Source of the DNA: Comamonadaceae bacterium UBA2334
GTDB taxonomy: Bacteria > Pseudomonadota > Gammaproteobacteria > Burkholderiales > Burkholderiaceae_C
Length of the DNA: 27,701 nucleotides
NCBI GenBank assembly: GCA_002344885.1
Contig: DDUQ01000055.1
Coordinates: 1-27,701 of the forward strand
Direction of reading: 5' to 3'
The translations under genes were made by a program, and so were the position numbers. This document shows, in pieces, positions 1 to 7,663 of the stretch. The notes below the pieces were generated by a model. The model searched no databases and had not been told where the DNA came from. It saw only the letters and a list, made by a program, of their open reading frames with translations. The stretch's first letter is position 1; each line of letters starts with the position of its first letter.

Positions 1-1429
1 TTGGGAATTGCTGTCGAACTCGGGGGGCCACTGCCTCGTCCAGGCTGGCCACGTCTTCCAGCGGGGCGCTGTCGGGCGCTGACCCTGCCACCGCCAGTTC
101 CAGGTCTTGCGCCTCGATCACCGGTGCCTCGGTCATGGTCACGGCGCGGAACACCACGTTTTGCAACTGCCTGACGTTGCCCGGCCACGGGTTGTCCAAC
201 AGTGCCGTCGCCGCCGATTTGCTCAGGCGGGCACGCGGGCGGCCAATTTGTGCGCAGGCCCTGTCCACAAACACATTGGCCAGCGGCAGGATGTCTTGCG
301 TGCGCTCTCGAAGCGGCGGCAAAGTCAGTTGCAACACATCGAGGCGGAACAACAAATCCTGGCGAAAACTGCCGGAACTGACCATCTCTTCCAGCGAACG
401 GTGGGTGGCGCTGATGATGCGCACATTGGCTTTCAGCTCGCGGTCTCCCCCCACCCGCCGAAAGCTGCCATCGTTCAAAAACCGCAGCAGTTTGGCCTGC
501 AGGTAGGCCGACATTTCGCCCACTTCATCCAGAAACAGCGTGCCCCCGTCGGTCAGCTCCAACAGGCCGGGCCGCCCACCCCGCAGCGCACCCGTGAACG
601 CGCCGGGTGCGTACCCGAACAGCTCGCTCTCGGCCAGGCTTTCGGGCAGGGCCGCGCAGTTCAACGCAAAAAAAGGTTGGTCTTTGCGGCGGCTGCCTGC
701 GTGGCAGGCATGGGCCACCAGTTCTTTGCCGGTGCCCGTTTCGCCTCGGATGAGCAGGGGCGCGTCGACCTGTGCCATGCGCACCGCGCGCTGCTTCAAC
801 TGCTGAATGGCGGGTGAGTTGCCCAGAATGGCTTCAAATCCGCCCGCGTTGTAGTTTTGCAGCGCACTCAGGCGCTCGCCGATGCGGTGCGGCGCGTGCA
901 AGGTCAGCACGGCACCAGCCACCGTGCCGCTGTCTTCATGCAAGGCCACGGTTTCCAGCAGATACCGCTCGTTGGCCATTTGCACCTCGGTGGAGGGCAG
1001 CCGGTACGCCTTGTCGATGAGGGTGCTGGTCAGTTGCGGGTCACCGGTCAGGTCTGCCAGTGGTTTGCCCATGAGGTTCAGCTCGGTGATGCCGCTGGCC
1101 GCCACCGCTGCTGCATTGGCCAGCACCACCACGCCGTGCGCGTCAACCGCCAGCACCGGGTCAGCCTGTGAGGCCAGCAGGGCTTCCAGGTACAGGCGGC
1201 GTCGCACACCGGGCAACATGGCCAATTCGGCAACGGTTTGTACGCCGTTCACCCTTTGCAGTTCTTCCCGCAAAGCGGGCAGGCCGTCGGTGGTCAGGGC
1301 CGGGGCCTCAAAGTAGATGTGCGGCGGATCGACCTCGACCGCCGACACATCGAGCATGCGGCGCGCCAGGATGGCCAGAATCTCCTGGGCGATGCCGACC
1401 CGGTCGGTGAAGAACACACTGATGCGCAT
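1..1429 (-). CDS. TyrR-family sigma-54-interacting transcriptional activator (3' end outside window)
   Basis: Reading leftward from an ATG at 1429 the protein opens MRISVFFTDRVGIAQEIL, which matches the N-terminal ACT domain of TyrR/PhhR regulators (about residues 1-70). A PAS domain follows (about 78-190), then a sigma-54 AAA+ domain with Walker A GETGTGK (229-235), GAFTGA (276-281) and Walker B LFLDE (298-302). The GAFTGA loop is intact, unlike in E. coli TyrR, so this protein should be able to drive sigma-54 open-complex formation. About 476 codons are visible. The family is normally a little over 500 residues, so the C-terminal helix-turn-helix lies beyond the window. The last dozen residues, after SLDEAVA, align poorly with the family and sit beside a G6 run (22-27), so a frameshift there cannot be excluded. 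It is divergent from dadA, whose promoter region carries TyrR-box-like and -24/-12 sites, so it is very probably the dadA activator, responding to an amino-acid ligand through the ACT domain. Confidence 0.93.
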   Translation of the reverse strand, partial: MRISVFFTDRVGIAQEILAILARRMLDVSAVEVDPPHIYFEAPALTTDGLPALREELQRVNGVQTVAELAMLPGVRRRLYLEALLASQADPVLAVDAHGVVVLANAAAVAASGITELNLMGKPLADLTGDPQLTSTLIDKAYRLPSTEVQMANERYLLETVALHEDSGTVAGAVLTLHAPHRIGERLSALQNYNAGGFEAILGNSPAIQQLKQRAVRMAQVDAPLLIRGETGTGKELVAHACHAGSRRKDQPFFALNCAALPESLAESELFGYAPGAFTGALRGGRPGLLELTDGGTLFLDEVGEMSAYLQAKLLRFLNDGSFRRVGGDRELKANVRIISATHRSLEEMVSSGSFRQDLLFRLDVLQLTLPPLRERTQDILPLANVFVDRACAQIGRPRARLSKSAATALLDNPWPGNVRQLQNVVFRAVTMTEAPVIEAQDLELAVAGSAPDSAPLEDVASLDEAVAPRVRQQFP

Positions 1430-1452
1430 GAGGTGTACGGAAAACGTGACGT

Positions 1453-1470
1453 TGTATGAATATTGTTACA
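1453..1470. promoter_or_regulatory. TyrR-box-like operator 1
   Basis: The 18-bp sequence TGTATGAATATTGTTACA has TGTA and TACA arms separated by 10 bp. This is the geometry of the TyrR box (TGTAAA-N6-TTTACA), including the essential G and C separated by 14 bp. It is 24 bp upstream of the regulator start codon and about 190 bp upstream of the inferred dadA transcription start. It could therefore serve both as an upstream activating site for dadA and as an autoregulatory site for the regulator. Confidence 0.6.
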
Positions 1471-1484
1471 CGTAAGGTATCTCT

Positions 1485-1502
1485 ATGTTTTGAAACATGT
1501 TT
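1485..1502. promoter_or_regulatory. Overlapping palindromes in the divergent region
   Basis: ATGTTTTGAAACAT (1485-1498) is an inverted repeat with a 2-bp centre, and AAACATGTTT (1493-1502) is a perfect 10-bp palindrome sharing one arm with it. They lie between the two TyrR-box-like sites but do not have TyrR-box spacing. They may bind another regulator or be a bend-prone AT-rich linker. Confidence 0.3.
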
Positions 1503-1532
1503 TTATGAAGTTGATGCCAATCACTCCAAAAT

Positions 1533-1550
1533 CGTATCGAAAACAATACA
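1533..1550. promoter_or_regulatory. TyrR-box-like operator 2 (weak)
   Basis: CGTATCGAAAACAATACA keeps the 18-bp TyrR-box frame and the essential G and C 14 bp apart, with seven of the eight TGTA-N10-TACA core positions. Its centre is 80 bp from operator 1 and about 110 bp upstream of the inferred dadA start, consistent with a second, weaker binding site. Confidence 0.4.
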
Positions 1551-1584
1551 TTTGTATGTCGCGACGCATGCCACCACAATCGCC

Positions 1585-1597
1585 TAAGTGCTTGATT
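1585..1597. promoter_or_regulatory. IHF binding site
   Basis: TAAGTGCTTGATT matches the IHF consensus WATCAANNNNTTR (read on the minus strand) at every defined base. It lies between the TyrR-box-like sites and the -24/-12 promoter, centred about 62 bp upstream of the inferred start. That is where IHF normally bends DNA to bring a sigma-54 activator onto its promoter. Confidence 0.6.
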
Positions 1598-1626
1598 TCA
1601 TTGGCGGTCGGGCGGCTGTGCAAAGT

Positions 1627-1641
1627 TGGCACAGAGATTGC
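1627..1641 (+). promoter_or_regulatory. Sigma-54 (-24/-12) promoter of dadA
   Basis: TGGCACAGAGATTGC matches the consensus TGGCACG-N4-TTGC at every position except one, with the invariant GG and GC exactly 10 bp apart. The predicted start is near 1653, giving a leader of about 54 nt before the dadA ATG at 1707. The divergent TyrR-family activator with an intact GAFTGA loop is the natural partner. Confidence 0.8.
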
Positions 1642-1706
1642 GCAGACCCGTGCATGGTGTCCGCAAGCTGCGTTGTCGCTCAGCGCCGGACCATCTGGAG
1701 CAAACG

Positions 1707-2960
1707 ATGAAAGTTCTCATCCTGGGCAGTGGCGTGATCGGCACCACCATGGCGTATTACCTGGCGCGAGCCGGTCACGAGGTCGAGGTGGTTGACCGCC
1801 AGCCTGGCCCCGGCCTGGAAACCAGCTACGCCAATGCGGGCGAAGTCTCTCCCGGCTATTCCGCACCATGGGCTGGCCCAGGGGTGCCGCTGAAAGCCAT
1901 TCAGTGGCTGCTGATGCACCACAGCCCGCTGGTCATCAAGCCCATGCTGGACCCTGCCATGTGGCGGTGGGGCCTGTCCATGCTGCGCAACTGCACCGAG
2001 GCACGTTACCGCGTCAACAAGGGGCGCATGGTGCGACTGGCCGAGTACAGCCGCGATTGCCTGAAAGCGCTGCGTGCCGACATTGGCATCCAGTACGACG
2101 AGCGCGAGCAGGGTACGCTGCAGCTGTTTCGCACCCAGAAACAGCTGGACGGCACGGCCAAAGACATTCAGATACTGAACGAATATGGTGTGCCCTACCA
2201 GCTGCTGGACCGCAACGGTTACCTGCAATACGAGCCAGCGCTGGCTGACGTCAAAGACAAGTTCATTGGCGCGCTGCGCCTGCCGGGCGACGAAACTGGC
2301 GACTGCTTCAAGTTCACACAGGCCCTGGCCGAAAAAGCCAAGGCCCTCGGTGTGACCTTTCGGTTTGGCGTGGACATTCAGTCCGTTGAGCGCAGCGGGC
2401 GACGTGTGAGCGGCGTGCGCACCAGCGCGGGTGTGTTGACGGCCGACCGCTATGTGCTGGCCCTGGGCAGCTATTCAACCCGCATGTTGGCGCCCTTGGG
2501 CATCCGCATTCCGGTGTACCCGGTCAAAGGCTTTTCCATCACGGTGCCCATCACCGATGCCACCAAGTCACCCGAGTCGACCATCATGGATGAAACCCAC
2601 AAGGTGGCGGTGACCCGTCTGGGTGACCGCATTCGGGTGGGTGGCACGGCGCAGTTGTCAGGCTTTGACCTGAACCTGGACGAGGGCCGTCGGCGCACGC
2701 TGGAGTTTGTGGTGACCGACCTGTTCCCGCAGGGCGGCGATGTGAGCAAGGCCGAGTTCTGGACCGGCTTGCGCCCCATGACGCCGGACGGCACCCCCAT
2801 TCTGGGTGAGACGGCGCTTGACAACCTGATGCTCAGCACCGGCCACGGTACGCTGGGCTGGACCATGGCCGCAGGCACCGGACGCGTCATGGCCGATTTG
2901 ATCAGCGGGCGCAAACCCGAGATCAGCATGGAAGGCCTGACGGTCGCGCGGTACGCTTGA
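1707..2960 (+). CDS. dadA: D-amino acid dehydrogenase (DadA)
   Basis: This FAD enzyme oxidises D-alanine and other D-amino acids to 2-oxo acids and ammonia, passing electrons to the membrane quinone pool. The 417-residue product has the dinucleotide-binding start MKVLILGSGVIG (glycines 7, 9, 12). It also has the family signatures YANAGEVSPGYSAPWAGPG and NKGRMVRLAEYSRDCLKALR, and the C-terminal pair FWTGLRPMTPDGTP and STGHGTLGWTMA. These follow E. coli DadA closely, and the length is close to its 432 residues. The ATG at 1707 is chosen because homology begins there and GGAG lies 6 bp upstream. Extending to the in-frame TTG at 1626 would run through the sigma-54 promoter. The racemase gene follows after 10 bp, giving a dadA-racemase operon for alanine catabolism: racemisation of L-Ala, then oxidation of D-Ala. 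Confidence 0.97.
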   Translation: MKVLILGSGVIGTTMAYYLARAGHEVEVVDRQPGPGLETSYANAGEVSPGYSAPWAGPGVPLKAIQWLLMHHSPLVIKPMLDPAMWRWGLSMLRNCTEARYRVNKGRMVRLAEYSRDCLKALRADIGIQYDEREQGTLQLFRTQKQLDGTAKDIQILNEYGVPYQLLDRNGYLQYEPALADVKDKFIGALRLPGDETGDCFKFTQALAEKAKALGVTFRFGVDIQSVERSGRRVSGVRTSAGVLTADRYVLALGSYSTRMLAPLGIRIPVYPVKGFSITVPITDATKSPESTIMDETHKVAVTRLGDRIRVGGTAQLSGFDLNLDEGRRRTLEFVVTDLFPQGGDVSKAEFWTGLRPMTPDGTPILGETALDNLMLSTGHGTLGWTMAAGTGRVMADLISGRKPEISMEGLTVARYA

Positions 2961-2970
2961 GTTTTTTGCC

Positions 2971-4080
2971 ATGTCATTGAATTCACTCAACGCCGGAGCC
3001 TGGTTGAGCATTGATCTGGCGGCCATCTGTGACAACTGGCGCCTGTTGAAATCCATGGTGGCGTCTGGTAACAGCGCGGCCGTGGTCAAGGCCAATGCGT
3101 ATGGGCTGGGCGCCCGCCCGGTTGCCGCCGCGCTGTACTGCGCGGGTTGCCGTCACTTTTTTGTGGCGCACCTGGCCGAGGGGATGGACCTGCGCCCCAC
3201 GCTGCCCGCCGATGCCGTGGTGGTCGTCATGCACGGCCTGCCGCCCGGTGCCGAGCCCGAGTGCCTGGCCAACGGGCTGGTGCCCGTGCTCAACAGCAGC
3301 CAGCAAATTGCTGCGTGGCGGCAGCTGGCACACAGCACGGGCCAGACGCTGGCCGCAGTGGTGCAGGTGGACAGCGGCATGGCGCGCCTGGGGTTGTCTG
3401 CGTCCGAGCTGGCGCAACTGAGCCAGGATGCAACGGCCTTTCAGGGCATCCGTGTCAGCCACGTCATGAGCCACCTGGCGTGTGCCGATGAGCCCCAGCA
3501 CCCGGCCAACCGGCAGCAACTGGCCCGGTTTGAGGCCGCACGGCGTGTGTTGCCTGCGGCACCCGCCACATTGGCCAATTCGTCGGGCATTTTCCTGGGG
3601 GCTGACTACCACTTTGACCTGGCGCGCCCAGGTGCAGCGCTGTACGGTGTCGCACCGGTTCCGGGTCGGCCCAACCCCATGAAAGCGGTGGTCAGGCTGC
3701 AGGCAAAGGTCATTCAAACTCGCACGGTGCGGGCGGGCGAGGGCGTGGGCTACAGCTTCAGTTGGGTGGCACCCACCGACAGCCGCATTGCCACCGTGTC
3801 CGTCGGTTACGCCGACGGGTATTTGCGCAGCCTCAGCGGTCGGGGTGTGGCCTGGCTGGGCGAGCAGGCGCTGCCGCTGGTGGGGCGTGTGTCAATGGAC
3901 ACCATCACGGTAGACGTGAGCGCGCTGCCCGAGTACGCCATTCAACCCGGTACATTGCTGGACCTTATTGCGCCGCAGTACACGGTGGATGCAGTAGCCG
4001 AGCGGGCAGGCACCATCGGCTACGAGGTGCTCACCTCGCTGGGCGAACGCTACCACCGCACCTATCTGCCTGCTGATTGA
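2971..4080 (+). CDS. alr: Alanine racemase (catabolic, DadX-like)
   Basis: This PLP enzyme interconverts L- and D-alanine. The 369-residue product has the fold-type III barrel and C-terminal beta domain of Alr/DadX. PLP is bound by Lys40 in AVVKANAYGLGA, and the opposing catalytic base is Tyr261 in GEGVGYSFSW. Other family motifs are DSGMARLG (134-141), RPGAALYG (219-226), GRVSMD (305-310) and the C-terminal GYEVLTSLGERYHRTY. The position 10 bp after dadA suggests the catabolic isozyme that feeds DadA, although it could also supply D-alanine for peptidoglycan. The upstream gap is T-rich with no clear Shine-Dalgarno sequence, so translation may be coupled to dadA. Confidence 0.96.
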   Translation: MSLNSLNAGAWLSIDLAAICDNWRLLKSMVASGNSAAVVKANAYGLGARPVAAALYCAGCRHFFVAHLAEGMDLRPTLPADAVVVVMHGLPPGAEPECLANGLVPVLNSSQQIAAWRQLAHSTGQTLAAVVQVDSGMARLGLSASELAQLSQDATAFQGIRVSHVMSHLACADEPQHPANRQQLARFEAARRVLPAAPATLANSSGIFLGADYHFDLARPGAALYGVAPVPGRPNPMKAVVRLQAKVIQTRTVRAGEGVGYSFSWVAPTDSRIATVSVGYADGYLRSLSGRGVAWLGEQALPLVGRVSMDTITVDVSALPEYAIQPGTLLDLIAPQYTVDAVAERAGTIGYEVLTSLGERYHRTYLPAD

Positions 4081-4109
4081 CAGTTCGGTTGACGAACAGA
4101 CCGGTTGCC

Positions 4110-4135
4110 GGGCTTGTCTCAATAGGGACAAGCCC
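4110..4135 (+). terminator. Hairpin after the racemase gene
   Basis: GGGCTTGTC (4110-4118) pairs perfectly with GACAAGCCC (4127-4135) around an 8-nt loop, 29 bp after the racemase stop. Only a short, interrupted T-rich tract follows (TGTCTT), so termination may be partial or Rho-assisted. Confidence 0.6.
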
Positions 4136-4139
4136 TGTC

Positions 4140-4168
4140 TTCACGCTGACAGCGGTTCCGCTTAAATT
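4140..4168 (+). promoter_or_regulatory. Possible sigma-70 promoter for the beta-oxidation pair
   Basis: TTCACG (4140-4145) and TAAATT (4163-4168) each match four of six consensus bases with an optimal 17-bp spacer. They lie just after the hairpin and before the next gene's Shine-Dalgarno sequence. This is a weak call based on motif and position only. Confidence 0.3.
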
Positions 4169-4231
4169 CGCACGGTCGTTCTTTTTTGTGCTTTTGGCCT
4201 CGAGCCACAACAACTGCAGGAGATTCACCCG

Positions 4232-6343
4232 ATGACAGCGCATACCCAAGTCCACGGCGACGTGGCCGTGATCACCCTGGACAACCCACCCGTCAACGGG
4301 TTGGGCCTGTCCACCCGTCAAGGCATCGTGGCCGCTCTGGCGCAGGCCGAGGCCGATCCCGCAGTCAAGGCCATTGTGCTCACCGGTGCGGGCAAGGCGT
4401 TCTCAGGTGGGGCTGACATCAAGGAATTCGGTTCGCCCAAGGCGCTGCAGGAGCCCAACCTGCTGAGCGTGATCCGCGCGGTCGAAAACACCGCCAAGCC
4501 CGTGGTGGCCGCCATCCACACCGTCTGCATGGGCGGTGGGTTGGAACTGGCTCTGGGCGCACACTACCGCATTGCAGCGCCCGGCTGCAACATTGCCTTG
4601 CCCGAAGTGAAGCTGGGTCTGATTCCCGGGGCAGGTGGCACACAGCGCCTCCCCCGCGTGCTGGGCGTGGAAGCCGCGCTGAACATCATCGTCAGCGGCG
4701 AACCCGTCAAATCCGAGATGCTGGCCATGCTGCCAGGCCAGAAGCTGTTCGACAAGTTGTCGGCCAGCCCTGACAGCCTGGCCGAAGAAGCGCTGGCGTT
4801 CGCCCGTGAAGTGGCGGCCAAGCACGCGGCAGATGGCTCCGCCTTCCCCCTGGTGCGCAACCTGCCTTGCAAGCACAAGGATGGCGACGCCTACTTCCAG
4901 TTTGCGCGCAACATGGTCAAAGGCATGGCAAAAAACTTCCCCGCACCCGCGAAGTGCGTGGACGCGGTGGAGGCTGCCACCAAGAAGAAATTTGAAGATG
5001 GCCTGCTGGCCGAGCGTGAGTTGTTCATCAACCTGATGTGGACGTCCGAGAGCCGTTCGCTGCGTCACCTGTTCATGGCCGAGCGCGCGGCCAGCAAGAT
5101 TCCCGATGTGCCGGAAGACACACCCAAGCGCGACATCAAGTCTGTGGCCATCATCGGCGCGGGTACCATGGGTGGCGGCATTGCCATGAACTTCCTGAAC
5201 GCCGGCATCCCCGTGAAGATGCTGGAGATGAAGCAGGAAGCGCTGGACCGTGGCGTGGGCACCATGCGCGGCAACTACGAAGCGCAAGTGAAAAAGGGCA
5301 AGCTCAAGCAGGACAAGTTTGACCAGCGCATGGCGCTGCTCAGCACCACCCTCAGCTACGACGACCTGAAGGACGCCGACCTGGTCATCGAGGCGGTGTT
5401 TGAAGAAATCGGAGTGAAGGAGGCCGTGTTCAAGGAACTGGACCGCGTGTGCAAGCCCGGTGCCATTCTGGCCAGCAACACCTCCACGCTGGACATGAAC
5501 AAAATCGCCAGCTTCACCAGCCGCCCGCAGGACGTGGTGGGCATGCACTTCTTCAGCCCTGCCAACGTGATGAAGCTGCTGGAAGTGGTGCGCGGCGAGA
5601 AAATCGCACACGACGTGCTGGCCACGGTGATGGCCATTTCCAAGAAGATCAAGAAAACAGCGGTGGTGTCTGGCGTGTGCGACGGCTTCATCGGCAACCG
5701 CATGATCGAGCAGTACGGCCGCCAGGGTGGCTTCCTGCTGGACGAAGGCTGCACGCCTCAACAGGTGGACAAGGCCATCGAGAAATTCGGCTTTGCCATG
5801 GGCCCCTTCCGCATGGGCGACTTGGCGGGCAACGACATCGGCTGGGCCATCCGCAAGCGCCGCTACACCGAAAAGCCCGACATGAAATACAGCAAGACCG
5901 CTGACCTGCTGTGCGAAAAAGGTCGCTTCGGCCAGAAAACCGGCGCAGGCTGGTACGACTACGTGCCCGGCAAGCGCGACGCCATTCCCAACGCCGAAGT
6001 CGAGCAGATGATTGCCGACCACCGCGCTGCGCTGGGCATCACACCCCGCAAGATTTCGGACGAAGAAATCGTGCAGCGCCTGGTGTTCAGTCTGGTGAAC
6101 GAAGCCGCCCACATCCTGGAAGAGGGCATTGCCAACAAGGCCAGCGACATCGACATCGTCTACATCTTTGGCTACGGCTTCCCGGTTCACCGTGGCGGGC
6201 CGCTGAACTACGCCAACGAAATGGGGCTGTTCAACGTGGTACAGGCCATGAAGCGTTTTGCGCGCAACCCGCTGGACGATGCCAATTTCTGGCAACCCGC
6301 GCCCCTGCTGGCCCGTTTGGCTGCCGAAGGCAAGACGTTTTAA
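4232..6343 (+). CDS. FadJ/MFE-1-type enoyl-CoA hydratase / 3-hydroxyacyl-CoA dehydrogenase
   Basis: This bifunctional beta-oxidation enzyme hydrates 2-enoyl-CoA to 3-hydroxyacyl-CoA and oxidises it with NAD. The 703-residue product has an N-terminal crotonase domain (about 1-200) with oxyanion-hole motifs GGADIKEF and MGGGLELA. Both hydratase glutamates are present, Glu105 and Glu125 (ALPEVKLGLIPGAGG). The dehydrogenase part starts near 303 with the NAD loop GAGTMGGG (310-316), SNTS (415-418), the HFFSPA catalytic His439 and GFIGNRM (485-491). A second C-terminal dehydrogenase domain ends with GYGFPVHRGGP. Length and order fit FadJ, FadB and peroxisomal MFE-1. The ATG at 4232 has AGGAG about 10 bp upstream. 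The thiolase gene follows after 62 bp, completing the two last steps of the cycle. Confidence 0.95.
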   Translation: MTAHTQVHGDVAVITLDNPPVNGLGLSTRQGIVAALAQAEADPAVKAIVLTGAGKAFSGGADIKEFGSPKALQEPNLLSVIRAVENTAKPVVAAIHTVCMGGGLELALGAHYRIAAPGCNIALPEVKLGLIPGAGGTQRLPRVLGVEAALNIIVSGEPVKSEMLAMLPGQKLFDKLSASPDSLAEEALAFAREVAAKHAADGSAFPLVRNLPCKHKDGDAYFQFARNMVKGMAKNFPAPAKCVDAVEAATKKKFEDGLLAERELFINLMWTSESRSLRHLFMAERAASKIPDVPEDTPKRDIKSVAIIGAGTMGGGIAMNFLNAGIPVKMLEMKQEALDRGVGTMRGNYEAQVKKGKLKQDKFDQRMALLSTTLSYDDLKDADLVIEAVFEEIGVKEAVFKELDRVCKPGAILASNTSTLDMNKIASFTSRPQDVVGMHFFSPANVMKLLEVVRGEKIAHDVLATVMAISKKIKKTAVVSGVCDGFIGNRMIEQYGRQGGFLLDEGCTPQQVDKAIEKFGFAMGPFRMGDLAGNDIGWAIRKRRYTEKPDMKYSKTADLLCEKGRFGQKTGAGWYDYVPGKRDAIPNAEVEQMIADHRAALGITPRKISDEEIVQRLVFSLVNEAAHILEEGIANKASDIDIVYIFGYGFPVHRGGPLNYANEMGLFNVVQAMKRFARNPLDDANFWQPAPLLARLAAEGKTF

Positions 6344-6405
6344 GGTTTTTTAGCTTATACCGCTTTCATTTGTTGCGTTTCAAGCTACACATTTAGGAAT
6401 TCACC

Positions 6406-7581
6406 ATGACCCAAGCCGTCATCGTTTCAACCGCACGCACGCCCTTGACCAAAAGCTGGAAGGGCGCTTTCAACATGACCCACGGTGCCACCCTGGGTGG
6501 CCATGCGGTGCAGCACGCCGTGCAGCGCGCGGGCATCGACCCCTCGCTGGTGGAAGACGTCATCATGGGCTGCGCCAACCCCGAAGGTGCCACGGGGGCC
6601 AACATTGCCCGCCAGATTGCCCTGAAAGCGGGCCTGCCCATCACCGTGTCGGGCATGACAGTCAACCGTTTCTGCTCGTCCGGCCTGCAGACCATTGCGC
6701 TGGCTGCCCAGCGCATCATCGCCGGCGAAGGCCAGGTGTATGTGGCCGGTGGCGTGGAAAGCATCTCCTGCGTGCAGCAGGAAATGAACCTGCACATGCT
6801 CAAAGACCTGGCGCTGGAAAAGCAGAAGCCCGAGATCTACTGGAACATGCTGCAAACCGCTGAACAGGTGGCCAAGCGGTATGGCATTGGCCGCGAAGCC
6901 ATGGACGAATACGGTGCTGCCAGCCAGCAGAAAGCCGCCGCCGCACTGGAAGCTGGCCTGTTCAGGGACGAAATTGCGCCCATCACCGTCACGGCGGGGG
7001 TGGCCGACAAGGTCATGGGCCTGATGACCAAGCAGGTCACGGTCGAGCACGACGAAGGCATCCGCGCTGGCACCACCTACGACGGCATCAAAGGGCTGCG
7101 CTCCGCACTGCCCGGCGGTGTGGTGAGCGCGGGCAACGCCAGCCAGTTCTCGGACGGTGCCGGTGCGTGCGTGGTCATGGATGAAAAACTGGCGGAGCAA
7201 CAGGGCCTCAAACCCCTGGGCCGGTTCCTGGGCTTTGCCGTGGCGGGTTGCGAACCCGACGAAATGGGCATTGGCCCCGTGTTCGCCGTGCCCAAGGCCC
7301 TGGCCCGCCTGGGTCTGACGGTGCAGGACATTGACCTGTGGGAGCTGAACGAGGCCTTTGCCGTTCAGGTCATCTACTGCCGCGACAAGCTGGGCATTCC
7401 CGCTGACCGCCTGAATGTCAACGGCGGTGCCATTGCCGTGGGTCACCCCTATGGCGTGAGCGGCCAGCGCCTGACGGGCCATGCCCTGATTGAAGGCAAG
7501 CGCCGTGGCGCCAAACGCGTGGCCGTGACGATGTGCATCGGCGGCGGCATGGGTGCGTGCGGCATTTTTGAAGTGCTGTAA
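6406..7581 (+). CDS. Acetyl-CoA acyltransferase (3-ketoacyl-CoA thiolase)
   Basis: This enzyme cleaves 3-ketoacyl-CoA with CoA to acetyl-CoA and a shortened acyl-CoA. The 391-residue product has the thiolase start VIVSTARTPL, the nucleophile Cys90 in NRFCSSGLQ, His347 and the acid/base Cys377 in CIGGGMGACG. The usual GHPLGATG-type motif around the histidine reads GHPYGVSG here, a change in the substrate-side loop that may alter chain preference. AGGAATT lies just before the ATG. It follows the FadJ-type gene and is closed by a strong terminator, so these two genes probably form the transcription unit. The thiolase is likely the partner of that enzyme rather than a biosynthetic PhaA type, though PhaA-like activity cannot be excluded from sequence alone. 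Confidence 0.95.
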   Translation: MTQAVIVSTARTPLTKSWKGAFNMTHGATLGGHAVQHAVQRAGIDPSLVEDVIMGCANPEGATGANIARQIALKAGLPITVSGMTVNRFCSSGLQTIALAAQRIIAGEGQVYVAGGVESISCVQQEMNLHMLKDLALEKQKPEIYWNMLQTAEQVAKRYGIGREAMDEYGAASQQKAAAALEAGLFRDEIAPITVTAGVADKVMGLMTKQVTVEHDEGIRAGTTYDGIKGLRSALPGGVVSAGNASQFSDGAGACVVMDEKLAEQQGLKPLGRFLGFAVAGCEPDEMGIGPVFAVPKALARLGLTVQDIDLWELNEAFAVQVIYCRDKLGIPADRLNVNGGAIAVGHPYGVSGQRLTGHALIEGKRRGAKRVAVTMCIGGGMGACGIFEVL

Positions 7582-7600
7582 CCCACCGTCGCTCCACAGG

Positions 7601-7637
7601 GCCCCCAGTGCGGCGCAAGCTGTCTGGGGGCTTTTTT
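7601..7637 (+). terminator. Rho-independent terminator after the thiolase gene
   Basis: GCCCCCAG (7601-7608) pairs with CTGGGGGC (7624-7631) and is followed at once by six T (7632-7637), 19 bp after the thiolase stop codon. This is the clearest intrinsic terminator in the window. Confidence 0.9.
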
Positions 7638-7663
7638 GTCTTCGGCGGCAGGCATTTGACAAG

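Noticed and set aside
1463..1795. 110-codon frame across the divergent regulatory region
   Set aside because: It runs through the IHF and sigma-54 sites and out of frame into dadA; no family-like residues.
4403..6295. 630-codon open frame antisense to the FadJ-type gene
   Set aside because: Its translation is rich in His, Gln, Val and Ala with no domain, and it mirrors a strongly supported gene; long antisense frames are expected in GC-rich coding DNA.
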